Shown here piece by piece: positions 25,091 through 33,554 of a stretch of DNA of 64,000 nt. The notes under the pieces were generated by a model that saw only the letters and a program-made list of their open reading frames with translations, did not search any database and was not told the origin of the DNA. A program made the position numbers and the translations under genes. This DNA comes from Lysobacter sp. S4-A87 (lineage in GTDB: Bacteria > Pseudomonadota > Gammaproteobacteria > Xanthomonadales > Xanthomonadaceae). Where the stretch lies: the NCBI RefSeq assembly GCF_022637455.1, contig NZ_CP093341.1, positions 3,534,001 through 3,598,000 on the forward strand. The letters run 5' to 3'. Positions within the stretch are counted from its first letter, which is position 1. Each line of letters opens with the position of its first letter.

Positions 25091-25912
25091 ATGGACGGCA
25101 TGTTCATGGGCGGCTCGCTGTTCACTGCCGCCCGCGCCTGCCTGGATGCGTCCACGCCGGACGACAAACTGGCGCTGACCTTCGCCGCGGCGGAGGCCTT
25201 CGCCCGCGGCGAGCTGGTCATTGACGAGGCGGCGCCCGAGCCGGAACCGATCCGGATGCCTGGGCGTCCGGAACGACCGCTTCTGGTGCATCCGCGTGAC
25301 CTTCCCAGGCGTGGTTTCGGCACCGCCGATGGGCGCGCGGCGTTCATCCACGCCATCGCCCATATCGAGTTCAACGCGATCGACCTTGCGTGGGACGCGG
25401 CGTATCGCTTCCGCGGCATGCCGCTCGACTTCCATGCCGACTGGGTGGGCGTTGCCGCCGACGAGGCGCGGCACTTCGCGATGCTGCGCGCGCGCCTGCG
25501 CGAGTTCGGTCGCGACTACGGCGATTTCGATGCCCACAACGGCCTGTGGGAAATGGCCGAGAAGACCGCGCACGATGGCCTGGCGAGGATGGCGCTGGTG
25601 CCGCGCGTGCTGGAAGCGCGCGGCCTCGACGTGACGCCGGCGATGATCGTCAAGTTGCGCTCGCTGGGCGACGGCGCGACGGCCGACATTCTGGAAGTGA
25701 TCCTGCGCGAGGAGGTTGCCCACGTTGCGGCGGGTTCGCGCTGGTTCCGCTGGTATTGCGAGCGTGCCGGCGTGGCGCCTGCACCGCGGTTCCGCGAGTT
25801 GCTGGCGGAGTACGCGCGGGCGGTGCTGTATGGGCCGTTCAATCATTCCGCGCGCAGTGCGGCAGGGTTTGATGATGAGGAGCTGGCTGCGCTGGAGAAG
25901 CTGGCGGGGTAG
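25091..25912 (+). CDS. DUF455 ferritin-like protein
   Basis: A 273-residue helical protein of the DUF455 ferritin-like family. The di-iron-type ligand motifs are visible: AHIEFNAIDLAWDA (Glu), AADEARHFAMLRARL (ExxH), and REEVAHVAAGSRWF (ExxH). These would form a four-helix-bundle metal site, as in ferritin-like oxidases. No substrate is known to me. The ATG at 25091 begins eight bases after rraB; a second ATG at 25100 is possible. A REP hairpin lies 10 bp after the stop and ends the folC-to-DUF455 unit. Confidence 0.82.
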   Translation: MDGMFMGGSLFTAARACLDASTPDDKLALTFAAAEAFARGELVIDEAAPEPEPIRMPGRPERPLLVHPRDLPRRGFGTADGRAAFIHAIAHIEFNAIDLAWDAAYRFRGMPLDFHADWVGVAADEARHFAMLRARLREFGRDYGDFDAHNGLWEMAEKTAHDGLARMALVPRVLEARGLDVTPAMIVKLRSLGDGATADILEVILREEVAHVAAGSRWFRWYCERAGVAPAPRFRELLAEYARAVLYGPFNHSARSAAGFDDEELAALEKLAG

Positions 25913-25922
25913 GAGTCGGCGT

Positions 25923-25990
25923 CCCGGGTGCGCTGCGCTTACCCGGGCTACGTCTGGGAATGTAGCCCGGGTAAGCGCAGCGCACCCGGG
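25923..25990. repeat. GTAG-type REP inverted pair
   Basis: An inverted unit ending ACCCGGGCTAC and a direct unit starting GTAGCCCGGGTAAGCGCAGC are separated by 10 bases, making a near-perfect hairpin with 29-bp arms. It lies between the convergent DUF455 and lpxH genes. Confidence 0.88.
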
Positions 25991-26018
25991 GAGCCGCCAG
26001 GCCTCGCTACAAAAGCCG

Positions 26019-26753
26019 CTACGAAATCGCCTGCAAGTCGTAGCCGTCGGCATTCACGCGCAGCACCGAGCCCTGGTCGTACCAGTCGCCAAGCACGATG
26101 CGCAGGCACGCATGTCCATCGACATCCAGCTCGTGCATCGCCGGGCGATGGGTATGGCCGTGGATCATCATGTCGATGCCGAACCGGCTGAACGTGCTCG
26201 CCACCGTGGCAGGGGCGACATCGGTGATCGCTTCCATCGTGCCCTGGGTCTTGAGCCCGCTCTGGTGCGCCTTGCTCGCCGCGCGCGCCTGCTGGGCGAA
26301 GGCGATGCGCGCCGCCAGCGGCTGCGACAGGAACTGCGCCTGCCACTGCGGATGTCGCGTCTGCGCGCGGAACTGCTGGTAGGCGACATCGTCGGTGCAC
26401 AGCAGGTCGCCGTGCATCACCAGCGTCGGTTTTCCGTACAGCATCACCACCGACGGGTCCGGCAGGATCCGCGCGCCGGCGCGACGCGCGAAGTCCTCGC
26501 CGAGCAGGAAGTCGCGATTGCCGCGGATGAAATACACCGGCACGCCGGACTGGTTCAGGGCGTGCAGCTCGCTGGCGACGAAGGCGCCGGTGTCGGACGG
26601 ATCGTCGTCGCCCACCCAGGCCTCGAACAGGTCGCCAAGGATGTAGAGCGCATCGGAACCACGGGCTTCGTTGCGGATGAACTGGCCAAACAGCTGGGTA
26701 ATCTGCGGACGCTCGGCGTCGAGGTGGAGGTCGGAGATGAACAAAGTGGTCAT
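26019..26753 (-). CDS. lpxH: UDP-2,3-diacylglucosamine diphosphatase
   Basis: A 244-residue peripheral membrane metallophosphoesterase. It hydrolyses UDP-2,3-diacylglucosamine to lipid X plus UMP, the fourth step of lipid A synthesis. Metal-binding motifs are in order: FISDLHLD (Asp8, His10), [45 protein letters not shown], and [13 protein letters not shown]. The length matches the usual ~240 residues. The ATG at 26753 gives [12 protein letters not shown], the standard family start. Everything upstream in the frame is antisense to gltX and spurious. Confidence 0.96.
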   Translation of the reverse strand: MTTLFISDLHLDAERPQITQLFGQFIRNEARGSDALYILGDLFEAWVGDDDPSDTGAFVASELHALNQSGVPVYFIRGNRDFLLGEDFARRAGARILPDPSVVMLYGKPTLVMHGDLLCTDDVAYQQFRAQTRHPQWQAQFLSQPLAARIAFAQQARAASKAHQSGLKTQGTMEAITDVAPATVASTFSRFGIDMMIHGHTHRPAMHELDVDGHACLRIVLGDWYDQGSVLRVNADGYDLQAIS

Positions 26754-26872
26754 GGCATGAATTCTAGGGCACGGCGTCCTGGCTGAGGCCCCTGGATCCT
26801 TCGTCTTCGCGCCTGCGGTGCCGCGCTCGGGACGAACGGTGACCCGGGCCGGTCGCCGAGGCCCCACTCCGG

Positions 26873-26878
26873 TAAAAT
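26873..26878 (+). promoter_or_regulatory. Possible -10 hexamer of gltX
   Basis: TAAAAT lies 31 bp before the gltX start codon, the only AT-rich hexamer in the lpxH-gltX divergent spacer. The -35 region is GC-rich and weak. Confidence 0.35.
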
Positions 26879-26909
26879 CCCCGCTTTCCGCCGTAGATCC
26901 GAGCCCCGC

Positions 26910-28316
26910 ATGAGCTGCCGTACCCGTTTTGCCCCCAGTCCCACCGGCTACCTGCACATCGGCGGCGCTCGCACCGCGCTGTACTGCTGGCTGGAAGCGC
27001 GGCGCCGCGGCGGTCAGTTCATCCTGCGCGTGGAGGACACCGACCGCGAGCGCAGCACCCAGGCCGCGATCGACGCGATCCTGGAGGCGATGGACTGGCT
27101 CGGCCTGGACTACGACGAGGGCCCGATCTACCAGACCCAGCGCCTGGATCGTTACCGCGAGGTCGCCGAGCAGATGGTTGCGGCAGGCACCGCCTATTAC
27201 GCCTACGAGACCAAGGACGAGCTCGAAGCGATGCGCGAGGCGGCCATGGCCGCCGGCGACAAGCCGCGTTACAACGGCGCCTACCGCGAGCGCAACGCCG
27301 GATACCGGGACGATCCCAACCGCGTCATCCGCTTCAAGAATCCGCTCGACGGCGTGGTGGCATGGGATGACAAGGTCAAGGGCCGCATCGAGATTGCCAA
27401 CGGCGAGCTCGACGACCTGGTGATCTTCCGTTCCGATGGCTATCCCACCTACAACTTCGCCGTCGTCGTCGACGACCTCGACATGGGCATCACCGATGTC
27501 GTGCGCGGCGATGACCACGTCAACAACACGCCGCGCCAGATCAACATCTATCGTGCCCTGGGCGCGCAGGTGCCGCATTTCGCCCACCTGCCGATGATCC
27601 TCGACCCGGAAGGCGCCAAGCTGTCCAAGCGCACCGGTGCCGCCGACGTCATGCAGTACCGCGACATGGGCTACCTGCCGCACGCGCTGCTCAACTACCT
27701 GGTGCGGCTGGGCTGGTCGCACGGCGACCAGGAAGTGTTCTCGATCGCGGAGATGACCGGGCTGTTCGACCTCAAGGACGTCAATTCAAAGGCCTCGCGC
27801 CTGGATCCGGCCAAGCTCGGCTGGCTCAACCAGCAGTACCTCAAGGCCGACGATCCGGCCGAGGTCGGCGAGCACCTGCAATGGCACCTGCGCCATCAGG
27901 GCTACGACCTGGACAAGGGGCCGGCGGCGAAGGACGTCGTGATCGCCCTGCGTGACCGCGTGCAGACCCTCAAGGAGATGGCCGAGCGCGCCGCGGTGTG
28001 GTTCCAGCCGCTGACGCACTACGACGATGCCGCGGTTGCCAAGCACCTGGTTGCAGCCGCGCACGCGCCGCTGGCCGACGCCCGCGAGCGCCTGGCACGC
28101 CTGTCGCAGTGGAGCGCCGAGAGCGTGTCGGCGGCCCTGCACGAGACCGCCGAGGAACTCGCCATCGGCATGGGCAAGGTCGCCCAGCCGCTGCGCGTGG
28201 CCATCACCGGCACCCAGGTCAGCCCGGACATCTCCCAGACCGTCTACCTGGCGGGGCAGGGCGAGGCGGTGGCGCGCATCGACGCGGCCCTTGCAAAACT
28301 GCCGGCCGGGGCCTAA
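26910..28316 (+). CDS. gltX: Glutamyl-tRNA synthetase
   Basis: A 468-residue class I aminoacyl-tRNA synthetase charging tRNA-Glu. The HIGH-type motif is in [20 protein letters not shown], and the KMSKS-type motif is in [15 protein letters not shown]. The rest ([35 protein letters not shown]) is standard. Full length, including the C-terminal anticodon-binding helices, distinguishes it from the short glutamyl-Q synthetase. It is divergent from lpxH. zur follows after 27 bp on the same strand. Confidence 0.97.
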   Translation: MSCRTRFAPSPTGYLHIGGARTALYCWLEARRRGGQFILRVEDTDRERSTQAAIDAILEAMDWLGLDYDEGPIYQTQRLDRYREVAEQMVAAGTAYYAYETKDELEAMREAAMAAGDKPRYNGAYRERNAGYRDDPNRVIRFKNPLDGVVAWDDKVKGRIEIANGELDDLVIFRSDGYPTYNFAVVVDDLDMGITDVVRGDDHVNNTPRQINIYRALGAQVPHFAHLPMILDPEGAKLSKRTGAADVMQYRDMGYLPHALLNYLVRLGWSHGDQEVFSIAEMTGLFDLKDVNSKASRLDPAKLGWLNQQYLKADDPAEVGEHLQWHLRHQGYDLDKGPAAKDVVIALRDRVQTLKEMAERAAVWFQPLTHYDDAAVAKHLVAAAHAPLADARERLARLSQWSAESVSAALHETAEELAIGMGKVAQPLRVAITGTQVSPDISQTVYLAGQGEAVARIDAALAKLPAGA

Positions 28317-28343
28317 ATCGGGGTCATACCCGACGATCACCTG

Positions 28344-28838
28344 ATGAGCCAACACGACCACGCCTGCACCGACCCCAAGCACCACGTCCACGATGGCGAC
28401 GCCTTCGTGCAGGAGGTGGAGCGGTCGTGCGAGCAGCGCGGCCTGCGGCTTACGCCGATCCGTGCGCATGCGTTGCGCCTGATCGCCGATTCCGGGCGAC
28501 CGGTCAAGGCCTACGAGCTGCTCGACCAGATGAAGGCCACGCACGATGCCGCGGCGCCGCCGACGGTGTACCGCGCGCTGGATTTCCTGCTCGAGCACGG
28601 CTTCATCCACAAGCTCGCCTCGATCAATGCCTACGTCGGCTGTCACCATCCGGGCGCGGCACAGCATGCGGTGCCGTTCCTGATCTGCGACCGCTGCCAG
28701 TCGGCGACCGAACTCGAAGACGAGCGCATCGTCGAACTGCTCGATGCGCGTGCCCGCGCGCTGGGTTTCACTGCTCAGGCGCAGACGCTGGAAGTGCATG
28801 GCGTCTGCGCAGACTGCGCCGGCAAGGAAGCGGCCTGA
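28344..28838 (+). CDS. zur: Fur-family zinc uptake regulator
   Basis: A 164-residue Fur-superfamily repressor. The winged helix spans about 25-95 (LRLTPIRAHALRLIADSGRP, then PTVYRALDFLLEHGFIHKL). The structural zinc site uses two Cys pairs, CDRC (115, 118) and CADC (155, 158). His/Cys-rich HHPGAAQH and the N-terminal HDHACTDPKHHVHD could hold regulatory zinc. The Zur assignment, rather than Fur or PerR, rests on these Cys pairs, the ADSGRPVKAYELLDQM helix typical of Zur, and a perfect Zur-box palindrome at 33511 in this window. It follows gltX closely and may share its transcript. Confidence 0.92.
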   Translation: MSQHDHACTDPKHHVHDGDAFVQEVERSCEQRGLRLTPIRAHALRLIADSGRPVKAYELLDQMKATHDAAAPPTVYRALDFLLEHGFIHKLASINAYVGCHHPGAAQHAVPFLICDRCQSATELEDERIVELLDARARALGFTAQAQTLEVHGVCADCAGKEAA

Positions 28839-28872
28839 TCCCGGCCGGGAATACGCCAGTTACCCGTGCGCG

Positions 28873-29172
28873 TTACTCGTACGCGGACGTCTGCAGGGTC
28901 AGCTGGGTTCGCGAGAATCCCCGTTCGTCCATGTAGTCGGCGTAGTAGTCCAGCAGCTCGAACTCCGCCTCCAGGGGGAGCGATTGCTCGGCCATGGAAC
29001 GCCGCGGATGGATCTCGTCGGAGACCAGCGTTGCCGGGTGATCCGGCGCCTCGGTCGAAAGCACGATCTGGCCGTTGAAGTAGATCGTGCCGTCGGCGGC
29101 GAATGCGTCGACGGACATGGCGTTGATTGCCACGGTGCACAACGCCACAACGCTTGCTGCGACAGTCTTCAT
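28873..29172 (-). CDS. Small exported protein with pilin-like N-terminus
   Basis: A 99-residue protein. Residues 1-25 form a signal peptide (MKTVAASVVALCTVAINAMS) cut near AFAAD. The mature start ADGTIYFNGQIVLSTEAPDH looks like the first strand of type 1 (chaperone-usher) fimbrial subunits (ADGTINFxG). The usual disulfide cysteine, the donor strand and about 80 further residues are missing, however. No usher or chaperone gene is nearby. It may be a truncated pilin remnant or a small independent secreted protein; I cannot decide. TGGAG precedes the ATG. It is convergent with zur. Confidence 0.68.
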   Translation of the reverse strand: MKTVAASVVALCTVAINAMSVDAFAADGTIYFNGQIVLSTEAPDHPATLVSDEIHPRRSMAEQSLPLEAEFELLDYYADYMDERGFSRTQLTLQTSAYE

Positions 29173-29448
29173 AGCGAACTCCAGGGGTTGGTCGGCAAGC
29201 GGCCCGGTAGCGGGCAACAGTCCACGACAGTTCCATGATCCAGGCACGCACCGTCGTGCCTTCTCCCGAAGAAGGCAAGACGCACTCGTTGCGGTTCCCG
29301 TCAACGCGTGGGCAGCCTAGGCCCGGGCAAGCGTGACTGGGCTGCCACTCGTCGGGCGCTGCAACGCACACGAGTTCGCTGCGTTCCGGGCAGGTGCGAT
29401 CGACGCGATCGGGCCATTCCTGGCAAGGCGGAATCCGAGCGTTGCGAT

Positions 29449-30675
29449 TTATGCAGCCGCTGCCTGCAACACTGGCCGGCTCTCCCGGATCGGCAGGTTC
29501 GCCACTGCGGCGGCCGCCGCCAGGACCATGTCGGCGTACCACATCCAGGTGTAATCGCCGAAGCGCTCCATCACCAGGCCGCCAATCCACGCGCCGAAGA
29601 AACCACCGAGCTGGTGCGACAGCAGGGTCAGGCCGAACAGCGTGCCGAGGTAGCGCGGACCGAACAGCTTGCCGACCAGTCCGGCGGTGGGCGGAACGGT
29701 GGCGAGCCAGGTCAGGCCGAGCCCGGCAGAGAACACGAAGAACGTCAGCGGCGTCGGTGGCGAGACGAGGTAGATCGCGATCATCACCGCGCGACTGGCG
29801 TACATGGCAGCGAGCAGGTACTTCATCCGGTAGCGCTGGCCAAGCCAGCCCGCGCCGAGGCTGCCGGCAACGTTGAACAGGCCGATCAATGCCAGCGATA
29901 CCGCCGATACGCTGGCCGGCAGCCCGCACAGGGCGATCTCGCCCGGCAGGTGCGTGACCAGGAAGGCGATGTGCACGCCGCAGGTGAAGAAGCCGACATG
30001 CAGCAGCCAGTAGCTGCGGTCGCGCAGGGCGATGTGCAATTGCTGGCGCAAACCCATTCCGGTCGCGGATTGCGGCTGCGAGGCCGCGTCGTTGCCGTCA
30101 CGGCGACGCAGTGGCCATGCCAGCGGCAGCGTCGCGAGCGCGGAGAGCGCCAGCGTCCACATTGCCGCCGCCCAGCCCGCCGCGCTGATAACGGCCTGCA
30201 CGAGCGGCGCAAACAGGAACTGGCCGAACGAACCGCCGGCATTGATCACACCGGCGGCCATCGAGCGTTTTTCGGCGGGCATGTGCCGTGCAGTGGCGCC
30301 AATCAGGATCGAGAAGCTGCCCGCGCCCGCGCCGGCGGCCGACAGCACACCGACGGTCAGCAGCAGGCCCCACGACGCATTCAGGACCGGTGCCAGCGCC
30401 ATGCCCAGGGCCAGCAGCAGTCCGCCAAAGACCAGCACCCGGCCAGGCCCGCGCTGGTCGGCAATGGCGCCGAACACCGGTTGCACCGCGCCCCAGACGA
30501 ACTGCCCGACGGCGAGGGCGAAGCTTATCTGTGCCACGCCCATGCCGGTGCCGCGCCCGATCGGTGCAACGAAGAGTCCGAGCGACTGGCGCACGCCCAT
30601 GGTGATCATCAGCATCGCAGTCGCTGCCAGCACCAGGGGCCAGTAGCGGCCGACGGAGTGGGTGGTGGTGCTCAT
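29449..30675 (-). CDS. MFS transporter controlled by adjacent MarR regulator
   Basis: A 408-residue, twelve-helix inner-membrane transporter. The N-terminus reads RYWPLVLAATAMLMITMGVR, and LFVAPIGRGTGMGVAQISFA recalls the OFA/monocarboxylate-like branch (YbfB-like) of MFS. GQFVWGAVQPVFGAIADQRG is the family loop between helices 2 and 3. The start codon overlaps the marR stop (ATGA), so marR and this gene form one leftward operon with coupled translation. That suggests an efflux or uptake system induced by the MarR ligand. Substrate unknown. Confidence 0.88.
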   Translation of the reverse strand: MSTTTHSVGRYWPLVLAATAMLMITMGVRQSLGLFVAPIGRGTGMGVAQISFALAVGQFVWGAVQPVFGAIADQRGPGRVLVFGGLLLALGMALAPVLNASWGLLLTVGVLSAAGAGAGSFSILIGATARHMPAEKRSMAAGVINAGGSFGQFLFAPLVQAVISAAGWAAAMWTLALSALATLPLAWPLRRRDGNDAASQPQSATGMGLRQQLHIALRDRSYWLLHVGFFTCGVHIAFLVTHLPGEIALCGLPASVSAVSLALIGLFNVAGSLGAGWLGQRYRMKYLLAAMYASRAVMIAIYLVSPPTPLTFFVFSAGLGLTWLATVPPTAGLVGKLFGPRYLGTLFGLTLLSHQLGGFFGAWIGGLVMERFGDYTWMWYADMVLAAAAAVANLPIRESRPVLQAAAA

Positions 30676-31115
30676 GCAGCAGCTCCGGTGTCGAGCGAGT
30701 GGGTCGCGCCGTCGAGTTGTGCGTTCAGGGCGCTGATGTGGTCGACACCGATGCTGGCTTCGATGGCGTCCTGGGCCCGGCGCCAGATGGGTTGGGCGCG
30801 GGCAACCACGCGCTTGCCGCTGGCGGTGACCCTGATCAGGCGTTGGCGTGCGTCTTCGCCGCTGACCGTCTCGACCCAGCCCGAGGCGGCGAGGGGCTTG
30901 AGGTCACGACTGAGGGTGGTGCGGTCCATGCCGAGCTCGCGCGCCAGTTCACCGACCGCGCGTGGTGTCGCCGCGGCACGGCGCAGGATCGAGTACTGGT
31001 TGATGTTGATGCCGACCTGCGCGAGTTCACGGTCGTAGCGCTGGCTGACCAGGCGCGCCAGCTTGCGCAGGCGGAAGCAGGTGCATTGGCTGGGCGGGGG
31101 CGGGGGCGATTGCAT
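30672..31115 (-). CDS. MarR-family transcriptional regulator
   Basis: A 147-residue dimeric winged-helix repressor. The core runs FRLRKLARLVSQRYDRELAQ, then GININQYSILRRAAATPRAV, recognition-helix region GELARELGMDRTTLSRDLKP, and the wing VETVSGEDARQRLIRVTASG. Two cysteines near the N-terminus (CTCF, residues 11 and 13) could sense oxidants, which is inference. I chose the ATG at 31115 because the conserved fold starts right after it. Upstream the frame runs into a 15-bp tandem repeat and then the TonB receptor antisense. A perfect 16-bp palindrome lies three bases before the start. Confidence 0.9.
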   Translation of the reverse strand: MQSPPPPPSQCTCFRLRKLARLVSQRYDRELAQVGININQYSILRRAAATPRAVGELARELGMDRTTLSRDLKPLAASGWVETVSGEDARQRLIRVTASGKRVVARAQPIWRRAQDAIEASIGVDHISALNAQLDGATHSLDTGAAA

Positions 31116-31117
31116 AA

Positions 31118-31133
31118 AGGTGTATATACACCT
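31118..31133. promoter_or_regulatory. MarR operator, perfect 16-bp palindrome
   Basis: AGGTGTATATACACCT is fully self-complementary, overlaps a TATATA -10-like core, and ends two bases before the marR start codon. Position and symmetry make it the likely autorepression site of the marR-MFS operon. Confidence 0.7.
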
Positions 31134-31170
31134 ATGTGCTGCTGTCGTCATCTCCGAGCGAATCATCCGC

Positions 31171-31253
31171 TGACGAAGCATCCCCTGACGAAGCATCCCC
31201 TGACGAAGCATCCCCTGACGAAGCATCCCCTGACGAAGCATCCCCTGACGAAG
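31171..31253. repeat. 15-bp tandem repeat (VNTR-like), five perfect copies plus a partial
   Basis: TGACGAAGCATCCCC is repeated five times without change from 31171 to 31245 and continues as TGACGAAG. Its period is a multiple of three and it keeps one frame open, but no gene start serves it. It lies between the marR promoter and the 3' end of the TonB receptor gene. Confidence 0.92.
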
Positions 31254-31276
31254 AACGCCGGCGCGGGGCCGGCGTT
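31254..31276 (-). terminator. Hairpin terminator downstream of the znuD-like gene
   Basis: AACGCCGGC-GCGGG-GCCGGCGTT is a perfect 9-bp stem 30 bp after the receptor stop codon. There is only a short T run, so efficiency is uncertain. Confidence 0.5.
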
Positions 31277-31305
31277 CCTGGGAGGTACTGGTTGTTCGCC
31301 TTGCG

Positions 31306-33474
31306 TCAGAAGTACGCGCGCACGCCGAAGGCGACGCCGCGGCCCGGCAGCGGTGCGACGTCCTTGAGGAAGGACGTGTGCACGCGCGCTTCCTCGTCGA
31401 GCAGGTTGCTGCCGTCGGCGAACAGCTCCCAGGCGTTGCCGCCCGCAGTGTCGCGATGCCATGCGACATGCGCGTCGACGAGCGTGTAGCCCGGTGTCGC
31501 GGTTTCGAATTCGGCTACGTCATCCTGCTTGTCGTAGCGCACCGCGCCGAGCGATGCCCGCCACGGGCCACGCTCCCAGCGCAGCTCACCGCCGAGCCGT
31601 CCCGGTGCGATGCGCGGCAGGTTGCCGCCACGGGCGAGGTCGATGGTGTACTCGTCACTGTGGTCGCCATGCGGCACGGCAAAGCTCAGCTCGCGCGTGC
31701 CGCTGCCGCTGAGTTCACCGCGCACGAAGTCGGCGAAGATCCGCAGGTCCCAGTCGCCGCTGGCGTTGTCGGCGAAGTTCCAGCTGGCCTCGGCCTCGGC
31801 ACCATTGAAGCGCGCATTGTCCTGGGTCCACACCCGCACCGGCCCATCCACGTCCTCGATGCCGGTGTCGGCCAGGTAGATGAAGTCGTCGTAGCGCACG
31901 TGGTAGAGCGAGGCGCCGAGCTTGAACGGGCCGCTGTGCCAGTGCAGCCCGATCTCGGCGCGATTGGCGGTCTCGACGTCGAGCTCGGGCGAGCCCAGCT
32001 CGATGCTCGAAGTGGCGACGTGCAGGCCGTTGGAATACAGCTCTTCCGCGGTCGGCGAGCGCTGCGCGCGATCGAGCCCGAACGATAGGTGCCAGGACTG
32101 GTTGATGTCCCACTTCAGTGCGGCCGAGAGGCTGCTGGTGTCGAAATCGCGGTCCGGGCCAATCGCGGTGGCCTGGTCCACATCGATGCGGTTGCGGTCG
32201 ACGCGTGCGCCCAGTTCGGCCTTGACCGGGCCGAAGGCGCGCTCGCCGAGCCAGAACACGCCGCCGTCGTTGGACCTGGAAGGCGGCACGAACGCTTCGG
32301 CACCAATGGCTTCGAAGTCACGCTGGCCGAACTGCAGGCCGATCGCGCCGTTCCAGCCGAGCAGCGGTTCGTGGACGAGCTCGACGCGGCCTTCGGTGCT
32401 GGTGTTCTCGAATACGGTGCCGGTTTCCTCGCCCTCGAATTCGGTGTGCGTGTATTCGGTGCGGGCAACCTTCGCGCGCAGCGACTTGAATGGACCCAGG
32501 TTGTCGAGGCCGCCGCGCAGTTCATAGCGGTGCTGGTCCATCGAGATACTGACCGGGCCTTCCTCGCCTTCGCCATCGACAGGCGCCGGCGCCGCTGCAT
32601 CGTTGTGTTCGTGTGCCGCGCCCGGCACGCCATAGCGGGTGTTGAACAGGCTGGCACCAACGCCGAGGAAGCCGCGGCTGCCCACCCAGGTCACGCCCAG
32701 CGCGCCGCTGTCGGTGCGCACGAAGCTGTTGGGCAGCGTGCCTTTTTCGGCCGGATCCGGCGTTTCGCCTTCTTCGGCCATGCGCTGCGCACTCTCGGGA
32801 TAACCGGGGATGTCGTAATCGCCGGTCTCGCGATGCAGGCCGTCGACGTGGAAGACGAAGCCGCCGCCGGACGACGTGCCGTCGAGGCGGAACATGCCGG
32901 TCGTCTCGTCGTTGACGGTGTTGCCGCGCAGTTCGGCGCGGCCCTGCAGCGGCTGGTCGGTGACGCCTTCGGGAATGCGGCCATCGACGACGTTGACCGC
33001 ACCGCCGATCGCGCCGCTGCCGTAGAGCAGGGTGGCCGGACCCTTGAGGACTTCGATCTGGTCGGCCAGGAACGGCTCCACGCTGACGGCATGGTCGACG
33101 CTGACCGTGGATACGTCACCGGAACCCAGGCCGTCGCTGAGCACCTGCACGCGGGCGCCGTCGAAGCCGCGCACGATCGGGCGGCCGACACCCGGGCCGA
33201 AATAGGACGACTGCACACCGGGCAGCTTGCTCACGGTCTCGCCGATCGAGTTCGCCTTCATTTCGTCCAGCTTCTCGCCCGCCAGCACCTCGACCGGCCT
33301 TGCCAGGTCCTCGGCGGTGCCCGCCAGCGGTGTCGCCTTGACCTCCACGCCCGCCAGATCGGTGGGATGGTCGTGGCTGGTGTCCTGGTCATCGGCGGCC
33401 TGGGCTGACAGGGGGAGGGCGACGGCCAGGGCCAGGACGAGGGGGAGGCGTCGGGGCAAGAAGCGCTTGGGCAT
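31306..33474 (-). CDS. znuD: TonB-dependent zinc receptor, ZnuD-like
   Basis: A 722-residue outer-membrane receptor. A signal peptide ends near AQAADDQ. The plug (about 40-170) contains ANSIGETVSKLPGVQSSYFG and ADQIEVLKGPATLLYGSGAI, with the rest of the ZnuD-type signature VSVEPF before it. A 22-strand barrel ends in the terminal Phe (VRAYF). His/Asp clusters fit zinc binding: TSHDHPTD at the mature start, AAHEHNDAA in an extracellular loop, and PHGDHSDEY near residue 625. A Zur box lies 37 bp upstream. It takes up zinc across the outer membrane with TonB energy and should be derepressed when zinc is scarce. It is divergent from a MerC-domain gene. Confidence 0.9.
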   Translation of the reverse strand: MPKRFLPRRLPLVLALAVALPLSAQAADDQDTSHDHPTDLAGVEVKATPLAGTAEDLARPVEVLAGEKLDEMKANSIGETVSKLPGVQSSYFGPGVGRPIVRGFDGARVQVLSDGLGSGDVSTVSVDHAVSVEPFLADQIEVLKGPATLLYGSGAIGGAVNVVDGRIPEGVTDQPLQGRAELRGNTVNDETTGMFRLDGTSSGGGFVFHVDGLHRETGDYDIPGYPESAQRMAEEGETPDPAEKGTLPNSFVRTDSGALGVTWVGSRGFLGVGASLFNTRYGVPGAAHEHNDAAAPAPVDGEGEEGPVSISMDQHRYELRGGLDNLGPFKSLRAKVARTEYTHTEFEGEETGTVFENTSTEGRVELVHEPLLGWNGAIGLQFGQRDFEAIGAEAFVPPSRSNDGGVFWLGERAFGPVKAELGARVDRNRIDVDQATAIGPDRDFDTSSLSAALKWDINQSWHLSFGLDRAQRSPTAEELYSNGLHVATSSIELGSPELDVETANRAEIGLHWHSGPFKLGASLYHVRYDDFIYLADTGIEDVDGPVRVWTQDNARFNGAEAEASWNFADNASGDWDLRIFADFVRGELSGSGTRELSFAVPHGDHSDEYTIDLARGGNLPRIAPGRLGGELRWERGPWRASLGAVRYDKQDDVAEFETATPGYTLVDAHVAWHRDTAGGNAWELFADGSNLLDEEARVHTSFLKDVAPLPGRGVAFGVRAYF

Positions 33475-33510
33475 GGGTTCGGGTAAAGTGGCGTGGCGGA
33501 TTCCGTGGAA

Positions 33511-33525
33511 TGTTATATTATAACA
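33511..33525. promoter_or_regulatory. Zur box
   Basis: TGTTATA-T-TATAACA is a perfect 7-1-7 palindrome and matches the proteobacterial Zur consensus (GTTATAnTATAAC). It sits in the 80-bp divergent space, 37 bp from the znuD-like start and 30 bp from the MerC-protein start, in an AT-rich island, so it can control both genes. Confidence 0.88.
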
Positions 33526-33554
33526 ATCAACGGTTACGCACTCCCCCGGAAGTC

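Noticed and set aside
23239-25419. 726-codon open frame on the minus strand over purF, rraB and DUF455
   Set aside because: It reads as Arg/His/Val-rich nonsense antisense to three well-recognised genes.
31171-31253. CRISPR or coding repeat in the 15-bp array
   Set aside because: There are no spacers between units, and no start codon or ribosome-binding site serves the open frame.
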